DNA of 45,622 nucleotides from Arthrobacter sp. ISL-5 (lineage in GTDB: Bacteria; Actinomycetota; Actinomycetes; Actinomycetales; Micrococcaceae), in NCBI RefSeq assembly GCF_018613835.1, contig NZ_JAGGPM010000038.1, positions 1 to 45,622 of the forward strand, in the 5' to 3' direction. Shown here piece after piece: positions 1-8,085 of the stretch; position 1 is the stretch's first letter, and each line of letters starts with the position of its first letter. A program made the position numbers and the translations under genes. A model generated the notes under the pieces. It saw only the letters and a list, made by a program, of their open reading frames with translations, had not been told where the DNA came from and ran no database searches.

Positions 1-16
1 ATCGGTGGATCAAGGC

Positions 17-847
17 TTAGCGGGCCTTGCGGAGGGTCGCTTCGGCGTGCTTGAGGATGGGTCCGTCAATCATCTTGCCGTTGAACTGGAACACACCGGT
101 CCCGGCGGCGCGGGCGGCCTCCAGGAGTTCCCTGGCCGCAGCCACTTCTTCCCCCGACGGCGCATAGGCGGCGCGGACCGCAGCCACCTGGCTGGGATGG
201 ATGCAGGCTTTCGAGCTGAAGCCGGACGCCGCGGCGTCCCGTGCTTCCTCGGCAAGCCCTTCAAGGTCGGGGATGTTGACGTAAACGGCGTCCACCGCCT
301 CCTTGCCGAAGGTGCCTGCAGCCAGGAGCACCGAGGAACGGGCGTGCAGCGCCACGGCGCGGTAGCCGCCGTCGTCCTTGCGGCTCGAGGTCCCGCCGAG
401 GGACGCGAGCAGGTCCTCGGCGCCCCACATGAGCGCCACGACGTTCGGTGCGGCGGCGATGGCCGGCGCGTTGACGATGCCGGCCGCCGTTTCGCACAGG
501 GCGATGACGTGGAAGCCGTCCAGCGGCCGGAGCTGCTCAGCGCTTTCCGTCTTCGCGAGCATCACGGTGCGGTAGGGCGTGTGGGCCAGGCAGTGCAGGT
601 CCTTTTCGAAGTCCTCCGTGCCCGCCGGGTTGATCCGGATGATGGTCCGGCTGGGATCGAGCTCCGGCCCCTCGCCGGAGCTGCCGAGCTGGGCAAGGAT
701 GGCGCCGCGGGCCCGTTTCTTGTCCGGGGCCGCCACCGCGTCCTCGAGGTCAATGATCACGGCGTCCGAGCGCTCGGCGGCCTTTTGGAAACGCTCGGGG
801 CGGTCAGCAGGGCAGAAGAGCAGGGCCGGGCCCATCACGAATGTCAT
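17..847 (-). CDS. citE: HpcH/HpaI (CitE-like) beta-hydroxyacyl-CoA lyase
   Basis: A 276-residue protein of the HpcH/HpaI aldolase/citrate lyase beta family. Visible family marks are the N-terminal PADRPERF and VIIDLEDAV segments, IIRINP, LAKTES, the metal-ligand pair in ALCETAAGI and MWGAEDL, and KACIHPSQ near the C-terminus. These enzymes cleave a 3-hydroxyacyl-CoA into acetyl-CoA (or propionyl-CoA) and a keto acid using Mg2+. It is the last gene of a seven-gene leftward operon, 15 bp after maoC. In M. tuberculosis the equivalent gene Rv2498c lies in the same neighbourhood and has been shown to act in leucine catabolism and itaconate dissimilation. No classical HMG-CoA lyase is present here, so I infer it cleaves HMG-CoA or citramalyl-CoA. 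Start ATG at 847; the Shine-Dalgarno is weak and an internal ATG at 835 is possible. Confidence 0.87.
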   Translation of the reverse strand: MTFVMGPALLFCPADRPERFQKAAERSDAVIIDLEDAVAAPDKKRARGAILAQLGSSGEGPELDPSRTIIRINPAGTEDFEKDLHCLAHTPYRTVMLAKTESAEQLRPLDGFHVIALCETAAGIVNAPAIAAAPNVVALMWGAEDLLASLGGTSSRKDDGGYRAVALHARSSVLLAAGTFGKEAVDAVYVNIPDLEGLAEEARDAAASGFSSKACIHPSQVAAVRAAYAPSGEEVAAARELLEAARAAGTGVFQFNGKMIDGPILKHAEATLRKAR

Positions 848-862
848 ACAGCCATTGTCCGA

Positions 863-1414
863 TTATTTTTCCGTCTGCGCCTGCATGTGCGCCTCCCGCG
901 TCCACATCAGGCAGCTGCGCGTCGCCAGGGCCACCACGGCGCCGTCCTGGTTGCGGCCGGTGTGCTTCATGGTGACGATCCCCTGGCCGGGTCTGGACCC
1001 CGAGAGCCGCTTGCCGGTGATGACGGTCTCGGTGTACAGGGTGTCGCCGTGGTACAGCGGACCGGGGAAGGACACGTCGGTCAGCCCCAGCTGGGCGATG
1101 ATGGTGCCCTGCGTCAGCTGCGGAACGGACTGCCCGACGACGGTGGCCAGCGTGAACATGGAGTTCACCAGCCGCTGGCCGAACGGCTGCCCCGCACTCC
1201 ACGCCGCGTCAAGGTGCAGCCCCTGCGTGTTCATGGTCATGGTAGTGAACAGGACGTTGTCGGTTTCGGTAACCGTCCTGCCTGGACGGTGCGCATACAC
1301 CACGCCCTCCTCGAGCTCGTCGAAGTACAGCCCGCGCTGTTCGATCACGCGCGGGCTGCCGGTGGCTGAGCTGGTCGAAACCCCGTCAGCATCCTGGTCA
1401 GGGGTCGCCGTCAT
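863..1414 (-). CDS. MaoC-family hot-dog hydratase/dehydratase
   Basis: A 183-residue single hot-dog-fold MaoC-like enoyl-CoA hydratase. The core reads FDELEEGVVYAHRPGRTVTE, then a hydratase helix region around residues 50-75 and the FPGPLYHGDTLYTETVI strand typical of the family. Its start ATG overlaps the scoB stop by 4 bp (1411-1414), which fixes the start and implies translational coupling. The counterpart Rv2499c sits between citE and an acyl-CoA dehydrogenase in M. tuberculosis. Inference: it hydrates 3-methylglutaconyl-CoA (or itaconyl/mesaconyl-CoA), taking the place usually held by a crotonase-fold hydratase. Residues 11-19, before the conserved domain, are encoded by a copy of a 24-bp dispersed repeat, so the N-terminal tail is probably a late and dispensable addition. 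Confidence 0.85.
   Translation of the reverse strand: MTATPDQDADGVSTSSATGSPRVIEQRGLYFDELEEGVVYAHRPGRTVTETDNVLFTTMTMNTQGLHLDAAWSAGQPFGQRLVNSMFTLATVVGQSVPQLTQGTIIAQLGLTDVSFPGPLYHGDTLYTETVITGKRLSGSRPGQGIVTMKHTGRNQDGAVVALATRSCLMWTREAHMQAQTEK
1359..1382. repeat. 24-bp dispersed repeat copy inside the maoC gene
   Basis: The top strand here reads CCGG, then TGGCTGAGCTGGTCGAAACC. It matches, with a few changes, the bottom-strand form of the repeat copies at 9813-9836 and 9888-9911 in bkdC. The copy keeps the maoC frame open and encodes residues 11-19 (GVSTSSATG). Confidence 0.7.
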
Positions 1415-2151
1415 ACGGTCAGTTCCTGGTCTTCCTCGAGAAGCTCGGCGCCGGTGGCCGCGGCCACGTCCTCCACCGAGACGTTCGGCGCGAGCTCGCG
1501 CAGCACCAGCCCGTCCGGCGTCACGTCGATCACGGCGAGGTCCGTGATGATGCGGTCCACACAGGCCTTGCCTGTCAGCGGCAGCGTGCACCGGTCCACG
1601 ATCTTGGGCCGGCCGTTCCGGTCCACGTGCTCCATCATCACGATCACCTTCTTGGCGCCGAAGACCAGGTCCATGGCGCCGCCCATGCCCTTGACCATCT
1701 TGCCCGGGATCATCCAGTTGGCCAGGTCCCCGTTGGCGGCGACCTCCATGGCGCCGAGCACGGCCACGTCCACATGGCCGCCCCGGATCATGCCGAAGGA
1801 CAGCGACGAGTCGAAGAAGGCCGCGCCCTTGTTCACCGTGACGGTTTCCTTGCCCGCATTGATCAGGTCCGGGTCCACTTCGTCTTCGCCGGGGTAGGGG
1901 CCGACGCCCAGGATTCCGTTCTCGGAATGCAGGACCACCTCCACATTGGCGGGGATGTAGTTCGGGATCAGCGTGGGCATCCCGATGCCCAGATTGACGT
2001 ACTGGCCGTTGCTGAGTTCCTGGGCCACCCGCGCCGCGAGTTCGTTGCGCGTCCATCCCTTGCCGTCCGGGTGGGACGTGGCGGCACGCCGGTACTCGTG
2101 ACGGACGGCTTCGGGGCGGGGCGGCGCCCCCTGCGAGCTGTTCGACTCCAT
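1411..2151 (-). CDS. scoB: 3-oxoacid CoA-transferase subunit B
   Basis: A 246-residue family I CoA-transferase beta subunit. The segment YVNLGIGMPTLIPNYIP and the active-site motif SENGILGVGPYPG, whose Glu carries the acyl-CoA thioester intermediate, are intact, followed by AVLGAMEVAANGDLANWMIPG. With ScoA it moves CoA from succinyl-CoA to acetoacetate or a similar 3-oxoacid. It starts 2 bp after the scoA stop and its stop overlaps the maoC start. In this operon it would activate the acetoacetate released at the end of leucine breakdown. The N-terminal tail is about 35 residues longer than the conserved domain needs. A dicarboxylate such as itaconate or 3-oxoadipate is an alternative acceptor, since family members look alike. 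Confidence 0.9.
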   Translation of the reverse strand: MESNSSQGAPPRPEAVRHEYRRAATSHPDGKGWTRNELAARVAQELSNGQYVNLGIGMPTLIPNYIPANVEVVLHSENGILGVGPYPGEDEVDPDLINAGKETVTVNKGAAFFDSSLSFGMIRGGHVDVAVLGAMEVAANGDLANWMIPGKMVKGMGGAMDLVFGAKKVIVMMEHVDRNGRPKIVDRCTLPLTGKACVDRIITDLAVIDVTPDGLVLRELAPNVSVEDVAAATGAELLEEDQELTV

Positions 2152-2153
2152 GG

Positions 2154-2945
2154 CTACGCTCCTGCCTGTTCGGTGGTGCCGGCTGCGGACTGTGCCGAGA
2201 GTGCCACCGTCCGCTTTTCGATGCGCTTCTCGATCTCGGGCGCGAGGACGACACGCTGGACGAAGATTCCGGGCACATGGACGTGTTCGGGATCCAGCTC
2301 CCCCGGCTCCACCAGCTCCTCGACCTCGGCGATGGTGATCCTGCCCGCCATGGCACAGAGCGGGTTGAAGTTCATTGCCGTGGCGTGGAAGACCAGGTTG
2401 CCGTGGCGGTCACCCTTCCAGGCGTGGACCAGGCCGAAGTCGGGCGTCAGGGACTCTTCGAGGACGTAGTCCACGCCGCCGAAGCTCCGCACTTCCTTGG
2501 GAGGGGAGGCGATCGCGATGCCGCCGTCGGCGTCGTACTTCTGCGGCAGGCCGCCGTCGGACACCTGGGTGCCCACGCCCGCCTTCGTGTAGAACGCCGG
2601 GATGCCGGCACCGCCGGCCCGCAGCTTCTCCGCCAGCGTGCCCTGCGGGGTAAGGACCACTTCGAGTTCGCCGGAGAGGTACTGCCGGGCGAACTCCTTG
2701 TTCTCCCCGACGTACGAGCTGACGGTGCGGCGGATCCGGCCGTCCTTCAGCAGGATGCCGAGCCCCCAGTCGTCCACGCCGCAGTTGTTGCTCACGGTTT
2801 CCAGGTCCTTGGCGCCGCGGTCGTGCAGGGCGTCAATGAGGGCCACCGGGATCCCGCACAGGCCGAACCCCCCGACGGCGAGCGACGCGCCGTCGTGAAT
2901 GTCCGCGACCGCTTCAGCAGCGCTGGCAACAACCTTGTCAATCAT
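2154..2945 (-). CDS. scoA: 3-oxoacid CoA-transferase subunit A
   Basis: A 263-residue CoA-transferase alpha subunit. The opening MIDKVVASAAEAVADIHDGA and GGFGLCGIPVALIDAL form the N-terminal Rossmann-like part with the glycine-rich CoA loop; VSNNCGVDDWGLGILL and LTPQGTLAEKLRAGGAGIPAFYT are standard for the family. It pairs with ScoB, whose gene follows 2 bp later. ATG at 2945 is preceded by AAAGGATC at good spacing. The gene lies 20 bp downstream of the acyl-CoA dehydrogenase. In M. tuberculosis the ScoA/ScoB pair belongs to the same catabolic gene cluster, there located beyond accD1. Confidence 0.9.
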   Translation of the reverse strand: MIDKVVASAAEAVADIHDGASLAVGGFGLCGIPVALIDALHDRGAKDLETVSNNCGVDDWGLGILLKDGRIRRTVSSYVGENKEFARQYLSGELEVVLTPQGTLAEKLRAGGAGIPAFYTKAGVGTQVSDGGLPQKYDADGGIAIASPPKEVRSFGGVDYVLEESLTPDFGLVHAWKGDRHGNLVFHATAMNFNPLCAMAGRITIAEVEELVEPGELDPEHVHVPGIFVQRVVLAPEIEKRIEKRTVALSAQSAAGTTEQAGA

Positions 2946-2965
2946 CGTTGATCCTTTCAGGCCGG

Positions 2966-4129
2966 CTACAGTCCGAGTTCCCGGGCGATCAGCATCAGCT
3001 GGACCTCCGTGGTGCCCTCCCCGACTTCAAGGATCTTGGAGTCGCGGTAATGGCGTGCCACGGTGAATTCGTTGATGAAGCCATAGCCGCCGAACACCTG
3101 GGTGGCGTCCCGCGCGTTGTCCATGGCTGCCTCGCCTGCGACCATCTTAGCGATGGCCGCCTGGGTCTTGAACGGCTTGCCGGCGAGCATCCTGGCGGCC
3201 GCATCGTAGTAGGCCAGCCGGGCCGTGTGGGCGCGTGCCTGCATGCGCGCAATCTTGAAGGAGATGGCCTGGTACTTGCCGATGTTGTGGCCGAAGGCGC
3301 GCCGGTCCTTGGCGTAGCGGACCGAAAGATCCACGCAGCCCTGGGCCGCGCCGGTGGCCAGCGCCGCGATGGCGATGCGGCCTTCGTCAAGGATGGACAG
3401 GAAGTTGGCGTAGCCCCGTCCCCGTTCACCCAGGAGGTTGGCCTCGGGAACGCGGACGTCCTTCAGCGTCAGGGGGTGCGTGTCAGAGGCATTCCAGCCC
3501 ACCTTGTTGTACGCCTTCTCGGCCTTGAAGCCGGGCGTGTCGGTGGGCACCAGGATGGTGGAGATTTCCTTCTTGACGCTGCCGTCCTTGCGCTCGTGCT
3601 GGCCGGTCACGGCGGTCACGGTCACCAGCCGGGTGATGTCCGTCCCGGAGTTGGTGATGAATTCCTTGTTGCCGTTGATGACCCAGTGCCCGTCTTCCAG
3701 CCTGGCGGTGGTCTTGGTGCCGCCGGCGTCCGAACCCGCCTCCGGTTCGGTCAGGCCGAAACCTGCGAGCGCCTTTCCGGACGCGAGCAGCGGCAGCCAT
3801 TCCTCCTTCTGGGCCTCGGTTCCGAAGCGGTGGACGGGCATGGCGCCCAGGGAAACGCCCGCCTCCAGCGTGATGGCCACGGACTGGTCCACCCTGCCCA
3901 GCTGTTCCAGCGCGAGGGCCAGGGCGAAGTAGTCCCCGCCCATGCCGCCGGATTCTTCGGGGAACGGCAGGCCGAACAGGCCCATGTCCGCCATCTGGGA
4001 GACGACTTCGTAGGGGAAGCTGTGCTCTTCGTCGTGCTTGGCCGAGACGGGCGCGACGACCTCGTCGGCAAACTCCCGGACGGTGTTGCTGAGGTCCTGG
4101 TATTCCTCGCTGAGCTCAAAATCGGCCAT
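2966..4129 (-). CDS. acyl-CoA dehydrogenase (FadE19-like)
   Basis: A 387-residue FAD-dependent acyl-CoA dehydrogenase. It has the FAD-contact segment GFGLTEPEAGSDAGG near residue 125, the middle beta domain, and a C-terminal helical domain with RRAFGHNIGKYQAI, QVFGGYGF and GEGTTEVQLMLIARELGL. Its place between accA1 and scoA, as for Rv2500c/fadE19 in M. tuberculosis, suggests oxidation of isovaleryl-CoA or another short branched acyl-CoA. One odd point is the Glu in GEGTTE at the position where MCAD/SCAD-type enzymes carry their catalytic base; isovaleryl-CoA dehydrogenases use a different Glu. A 2-methyl-branched or straight short substrate is therefore possible. It starts 2 bp after accA1, with AAGGAA upstream. 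Confidence 0.9.
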   Translation of the reverse strand: MADFELSEEYQDLSNTVREFADEVVAPVSAKHDEEHSFPYEVVSQMADMGLFGLPFPEESGGMGGDYFALALALEQLGRVDQSVAITLEAGVSLGAMPVHRFGTEAQKEEWLPLLASGKALAGFGLTEPEAGSDAGGTKTTARLEDGHWVINGNKEFITNSGTDITRLVTVTAVTGQHERKDGSVKKEISTILVPTDTPGFKAEKAYNKVGWNASDTHPLTLKDVRVPEANLLGERGRGYANFLSILDEGRIAIAALATGAAQGCVDLSVRYAKDRRAFGHNIGKYQAISFKIARMQARAHTARLAYYDAAARMLAGKPFKTQAAIAKMVAGEAAMDNARDATQVFGGYGFINEFTVARHYRDSKILEVGEGTTEVQLMLIARELGL

Positions 4130-4131
4130 AG

Positions 4132-6318
4132 CTAGGGTTCCTTACGTTCATTGGTTGGATCTTGGATTGGGGTTTCTGCCGTGCCGGCGGGCGGTTCGGC
4201 GTGGATCGTGGCGAGCACCTGGTCCGCCTTCACCAGGTCTCCGGTCTTCACGCTGATGTGCACCGTTCCGGCCACTTCGGCCACGAGCTGGTGCTCCATC
4301 TTCATCGCTTCCACGGCGAGCAGCACCTGACCGGCGTCCACGGTGTCGCCGTTGTGCACGGAGACTGACACGACGGTTCCAGGCATGGGTGAACGGACTT
4401 CCGGATCGGCCACGCCCTCTTCCCGCTCAATGGCGGCCAGTACGCGAGCGAGGCGGGTTTCCCGGGTGAGGACGTCGAGCCCGCAGGACCAGCCGCCGTT
4501 CCCCACGTAAACCTGCTGCGGGCGCCCTTCCCGGGGGTAGTGCTCCCAGTAGGAGCCCAGCGCGAAGGTGTGTTCCTGCCCGTCGACTTCAACTTCGATG
4601 GACTCGCTGGCCAGTCCCAGGACCAGGACCTTGTGGTCCGGTCCGTCGTTGACGCGGACCAGCGCGTGGCCGAGGTCCAGGTCGCTCAACCACGTGACGG
4701 CCACGGTGGCCATGGCCCCGCCGGGAAGGCCGAAGCTCATCCGCCAGGGAGCGGGAGTGCCCAGCCGCCAGCCGCGGCCGGTGTTCCAGGGCGACGCGAC
4801 TCCGGCAGGCGGCTCGTCATTTACCCAGAACGGGAGGGCGGCCGCGATGAGCTCGGTGTCGCCGACGCTCCGGAACGTGAGTTCCGGCATCTTGCGGTCA
4901 ATCAGGGTGGTGTCGAGGCGGCCGGCGCGGACGTCGTCGTCGTTGATCAGGAGCCGCAGGTATTCCACGTTGGTTCCCACCCCCAGCACGGTGTACCGCT
5001 CCAGCGCCGTGTCCAGCGTGTCGAGCGCCGCTTTGCGGTCCGGGCCCCAGGCGATGACCTTGGAGAGCATGGGATCGTAGTCGCTGGAAATTTCCAGGCC
5101 GGGCTGCAGCGAGGAGTCGATGCGGATGTGCGGGTCCGCGGCGGCAGGGGCGAAGAAATCCAGGTCAGCCAGGGCCGTGAAGGTGGTGCCCCGTTCGTCG
5201 AGCAGGACCACCTCGCCGGAGGACGGCAGGAAGTTCCGCTCCGGGACCTCCGCGTAGACGCGCGCCTCCGCGGCGTGCCCGTTAAGCACGACGTCATCCT
5301 GCGCCACGGTGAGCACCTCGCCGGCAGCGATGCGCACCTGCCACTCCACGAGGTCCACCCCTGTGACCATTTCAGTGACCGGATGCTCCACCTGCAGGCG
5401 CGTGTTCATCTCCATGAAGAAGAATTCGTCCGGGGCGTTGTCCGAGACGAGGAACTCCACGGTGCCGGCGCCCGTGTAGTGGACGCTGCGGGCGGCCTGG
5501 CATGCCGCCTCGCCGATCCGCGCCCGGGTGGCTCCGCCGTCGGCCAGTGATTCCAGGAGCGGCGACGGCGCTTCCTCGATCACCTTCTGGTGCCTGCGCT
5601 GCAGGGAGCACTCGCGCTCCCCCAGGTGGATGACGTTTCCGTGCGTATCGGCGAGCACCTGCACTTCGATGTGCCGCGGGGCCATTACCAGGCGTTCCAG
5701 GAAGAGGGTGTCGTCGCCGAAGGCGCTGGCCGCGACGCGCCGGGCGGTGGCCAGCGTTGCGGGCAGGTCCTCGGGGCGTTCGACGATGTGCATGCCTTTG
5801 CCGCCGCCGCCGGCGGAGGGCTTGATCAGCAGCGGGAAGCCGACGCCGGCAGCTGCCTCGATCAGCTCCTCGTCCGTCAGCCCCGGTTCGGCGATGCCGG
5901 GGACCACCGGAACTCCGTATCCGGCCACGTGGTTCTTGGAGCGGATCTTGTCCCCCATGACCTCCAGGGATTCGACGCCGGGGCCGATGAAGGCGATGCC
6001 GGCGGCCTCCAGCGCACGGGCGAATTCGACATTCTCGCTCAGGAAACCGTAGCCGGGATGCACCGCCTGGGCGCCGGTGTCCTTGCAGGCCCTGATGATC
6101 GCCTCGATCTTCAGGTAGCTTTCGGCCGCGGAGGCGGGACCGATCCGCACCGCGACGTCCGCTTCCCGCACGTGGCGGGCGTCGGCGTCGGCGTCGCTGT
6201 AAACAGCGACCGAACGGATGCCCATGGCGTGCAGCGTCCTGATCACCCGGCAGGCGATCTCGCCGCGGTTGGCCACGAGGACGGTGCGGAACAGACTGGA
6301 AACGGCTGGATTTGTCAT
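4132..6318 (-). CDS. accA1: acyl-CoA carboxylase alpha subunit (biotin carboxylase + BCCP), methylcrotonyl-CoA type
   Basis: A 728-residue biotin-dependent carboxylase alpha chain. Residues about 10-455 form biotin carboxylase: VLVANRGEIACRVIRT, the ATP-grasp loop KPSAGGGGKGMH, and EMNTRLQVEHPVTEMVTG with the catalytic Glu and Arg. A middle domain bridges to the C-terminal biotinyl domain with VEAMKMEH, biotin on Lys673. It carboxylates biotin at the expense of ATP for the AccD1 partner, whose gene ends 7 bp upstream. The length fits methylcrotonyl-CoA carboxylase (about 660-730) rather than the shorter AccA3-type chains. The M. tuberculosis AccA1-AccD1 complex has been shown to be methylcrotonyl-CoA carboxylase, and the surrounding genes support the same role here. 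Confidence 0.92.
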   Translation of the reverse strand: MTNPAVSSLFRTVLVANRGEIACRVIRTLHAMGIRSVAVYSDADADARHVREADVAVRIGPASAAESYLKIEAIIRACKDTGAQAVHPGYGFLSENVEFARALEAAGIAFIGPGVESLEVMGDKIRSKNHVAGYGVPVVPGIAEPGLTDEELIEAAAGVGFPLLIKPSAGGGGKGMHIVERPEDLPATLATARRVAASAFGDDTLFLERLVMAPRHIEVQVLADTHGNVIHLGERECSLQRRHQKVIEEAPSPLLESLADGGATRARIGEAACQAARSVHYTGAGTVEFLVSDNAPDEFFFMEMNTRLQVEHPVTEMVTGVDLVEWQVRIAAGEVLTVAQDDVVLNGHAAEARVYAEVPERNFLPSSGEVVLLDERGTTFTALADLDFFAPAAADPHIRIDSSLQPGLEISSDYDPMLSKVIAWGPDRKAALDTLDTALERYTVLGVGTNVEYLRLLINDDDVRAGRLDTTLIDRKMPELTFRSVGDTELIAAALPFWVNDEPPAGVASPWNTGRGWRLGTPAPWRMSFGLPGGAMATVAVTWLSDLDLGHALVRVNDGPDHKVLVLGLASESIEVEVDGQEHTFALGSYWEHYPREGRPQQVYVGNGGWSCGLDVLTRETRLARVLAAIEREEGVADPEVRSPMPGTVVSVSVHNGDTVDAGQVLLAVEAMKMEHQLVAEVAGTVHISVKTGDLVKADQVLATIHAEPPAGTAETPIQDPTNERKEP

Positions 6319-6325
6319 TGCCGGC

Positions 6326-7933
6326 TCACATTCGGAAGAGGCCGAAGGAGGTCTCCGGCAGCGGGGTGCGGGAGACGACGTCGAGCGCCAGCCCCAGGAC
6401 GGTGCGGGTGTCCGCGGGGTCGATGACGCCGTCGTCCCAGATGCGCGCGGTGGAATAGTAGGGGCTTCCCTGGTCCTCGTACTGCTGCTTGATGGGAGCC
6501 TTGAAGGCCTCCTCGTCTTCGGCGGACCATTCCTGCCCGGCGGCCTCGTACTGGTCGCGCTTCACCGTGGCCAGCACGCTCGAGGCCTGGTTGCCGCCCA
6601 TGACGGAGATGCGGCTCGCGGGCCACGTCCACAGGAACCGCGGCGAATAGGCACGGCCGCACATCGAGTAGTTGCCGGCGCCGAAGGATCCGCCGATCAC
6701 CACCGTCAGCTTGGGCACGCGGGCGGTGGCGACGGCGGTCACCATCTTGGCGCCGTTCTTGGCGATGCCGCCCTGTTCGTAGTCCTTGCCCACCATGAAG
6801 CCGGAGAGGTTCTGCAGGAAGATCAGCGGGATGCCACGCTGGTCGCAGAGCTCGATGAAGTGGGCGCCCTTGAGCGAGGACTCGCTGAACAGCACGCCGT
6901 TGTTGGCCACGATGCCCACGGGATGCCCGTGCAGCTTCGCAAAACCGGTCACCAGGGTGGTGCCGTAATTCTTCTTGAATTCGTGGAAGCGGCTGCCGTC
7001 CACAAGGCGGGCGATGACTTCGCGGACATCGTACTGCGCGTTGACGTCCGTGGGGACGGCACCGTAGAGGTCGGCGGGATCAACTACAGGCTCGACGGCG
7101 GTGTCCACGTCCCAGGCGGGGGCGGCGCGCCGGGGCAGGGTGGAGACGATGTCCCGGACGATCTGCAGGGCGTGTTCGTCGTTTTCCGCCAGGTGGTCCG
7201 TGACGCCGGAGATCCTGGAATGGACGTCGCCGCCGCCGAGCTCCTCGGCCGTGACGATCTCGCCGATGGCGGCTTTCACCAGCGGCGGCCCGCCCAGGAA
7301 GATCGTTCCCTGGTTGCGGACTATGACCGTTTCGTCGCTCATCGCCGGAACGTAGGCGCCGCCGGCGGTGCAGGAGCCCATCACGGAGGCGATCTGGGGA
7401 ATCTTGGCCGCGGACATTTTGGCCTGGTTGTAGAAGATCCGGCCGAAGTGCTCCTTGTCCGGGAAGACCTCATCCTGCTTCGGGAGGAAGGCTCCGCCGG
7501 AATCCACGAGGTAGATGCACGGCAGCCGGTTTTCCAGCGCGATCTCCTGGGCCCGCAGGTGCTTCTTCACGGTCATGGGATAGTAGGTGCCGCCCTTGAC
7601 CGTGGCGTCGTTGGAGATGACCAGGACCTGGCGCCCGTGGACCAGCCCGATGCCCGCGATCACGCCGGCGCCCGGCGAGTCATCGTTGTACATGCCGTTG
7701 GCTGCCAGCGGGGCAATCTCGAGGAAGGGGCTGCCGTCATCGAGGAGCTGGTTGATCCGCTCCCTGGGAAGGAGCTTGCCCCGTGCCACATGGCGCTCGC
7801 GGGACTTTTCCGGCCCGCCCAGGGCCGCCGTGGCGAGCCGCTTCCGCAGTTCGCTGGCGAGCGCCTCCTGAGCGAGGCTGTTGGCCGCAAAGGCCTCGCT
7901 GGTGGCGTCCAGCTTGCTGGCGAGTGTCTCCAT
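6326..7933 (-). CDS. accD1: acyl-CoA carboxylase beta subunit (carboxyltransferase), methylcrotonyl-CoA type
   Basis: A 535-residue carboxyltransferase with two crotonase-fold halves. Characteristic segments are RERINQLLDDGSPFLE near residue 70, GVIAGIGLVHGRQVLVISNDATVKGG cut here into family blocks, GSCTAGGAYVPAMSDE, GIPLIFLQNLSGFMVG, and SFGAGNYSMCGRAYSPRF, which is typical of methylcrotonyl-CoA rather than acetyl/propionyl-CoA carboxylases. It moves CO2 from carboxybiotin to 3-methylcrotonyl-CoA. I place the start at ATG 7933, preceded by AAGGAA. The frame stays open to a GTG at 8047, but those extra residues are not family-like and would cover the operator boxes. First gene of the seven-gene operon, divergent from tetR. 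Confidence 0.92.
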   Translation of the reverse strand: METLASKLDATSEAFAANSLAQEALASELRKRLATAALGGPEKSRERHVARGKLLPRERINQLLDDGSPFLEIAPLAANGMYNDDSPGAGVIAGIGLVHGRQVLVISNDATVKGGTYYPMTVKKHLRAQEIALENRLPCIYLVDSGGAFLPKQDEVFPDKEHFGRIFYNQAKMSAAKIPQIASVMGSCTAGGAYVPAMSDETVIVRNQGTIFLGGPPLVKAAIGEIVTAEELGGGDVHSRISGVTDHLAENDEHALQIVRDIVSTLPRRAAPAWDVDTAVEPVVDPADLYGAVPTDVNAQYDVREVIARLVDGSRFHEFKKNYGTTLVTGFAKLHGHPVGIVANNGVLFSESSLKGAHFIELCDQRGIPLIFLQNLSGFMVGKDYEQGGIAKNGAKMVTAVATARVPKLTVVIGGSFGAGNYSMCGRAYSPRFLWTWPASRISVMGGNQASSVLATVKRDQYEAAGQEWSAEDEEAFKAPIKQQYEDQGSPYYSTARIWDDGVIDPADTRTVLGLALDVVSRTPLPETSFGLFRM

Positions 7934-7988
7934 TGACCGCTTCCATTTCCTTGGCCCGCCCGATTCCTGCCGGGCCCGGCCACTTTCG

Positions 7989-8004
7989 GTTAGTGCCGTG
8001 TAAC
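7989..8004. promoter_or_regulatory. GTTA-N8-TAAC operator box 1 (probable TetR target)
   Basis: GTTAGTGCCGTGTAAC is a 16-bp inverted repeat with perfect GTTA/TAAC arms. A second copy with the same first six bases lies at 8015-8030. Both sit between accD1 and the divergent TetR gene, the usual place for the operator of such a regulator. That TetR binds here is inference. Confidence 0.5.
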
Positions 8005-8014
8005 TGAGATTTAG

Positions 8015-8030
8015 GTTAGTCTCTATTAAC
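8015..8030. promoter_or_regulatory. GTTA-N8-TAAC operator box 2 (probable TetR target)
   Basis: GTTAGTCTCTATTAAC shares GTTAGT and TAAC with box 1, starts 26 bp after it, and lies 56 bp before the tetR start. Two boxes spaced by about two and a half helical turns suggest separate control of the two divergent promoters, or cooperative binding. Confidence 0.55.
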
Positions 8031-8046
8031 TGTGATGTCCAACACA
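8031..8046. promoter_or_regulatory. weak CRP/GlxR-like site
   Basis: TGTGATGTCCAACACA fits TGTGA-N6-TCACA with one mismatch in ten defined positions. It abuts operator box 2. Listed mainly because two better sites occur at 12645 and 18599 upstream of related carbon-metabolism genes; alone it could be chance. Confidence 0.25.
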
Positions 8047-8085
8047 CGGATGAGTTGCTAGAGTTTGCAGTTTCGAGGAGGAAAT

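Noticed and set aside
5..1369. Rightward open frame of 454 codons opposite citE and maoC
   Set aside because: Antisense of two clear genes with low-complexity product.
2948..4135. Long rightward open frame (395 codons) opposite the acyl-CoA dehydrogenase
   Set aside because: Mirror frame of a clear gene in GC-rich DNA; His/Gly/Arg-rich product without family features.
7934..8047. Upstream extension of accD1 to a GTG at 8047
   Set aside because: Would run through both operator boxes; ATG 7933 has a good Shine-Dalgarno and family-like N-terminus.
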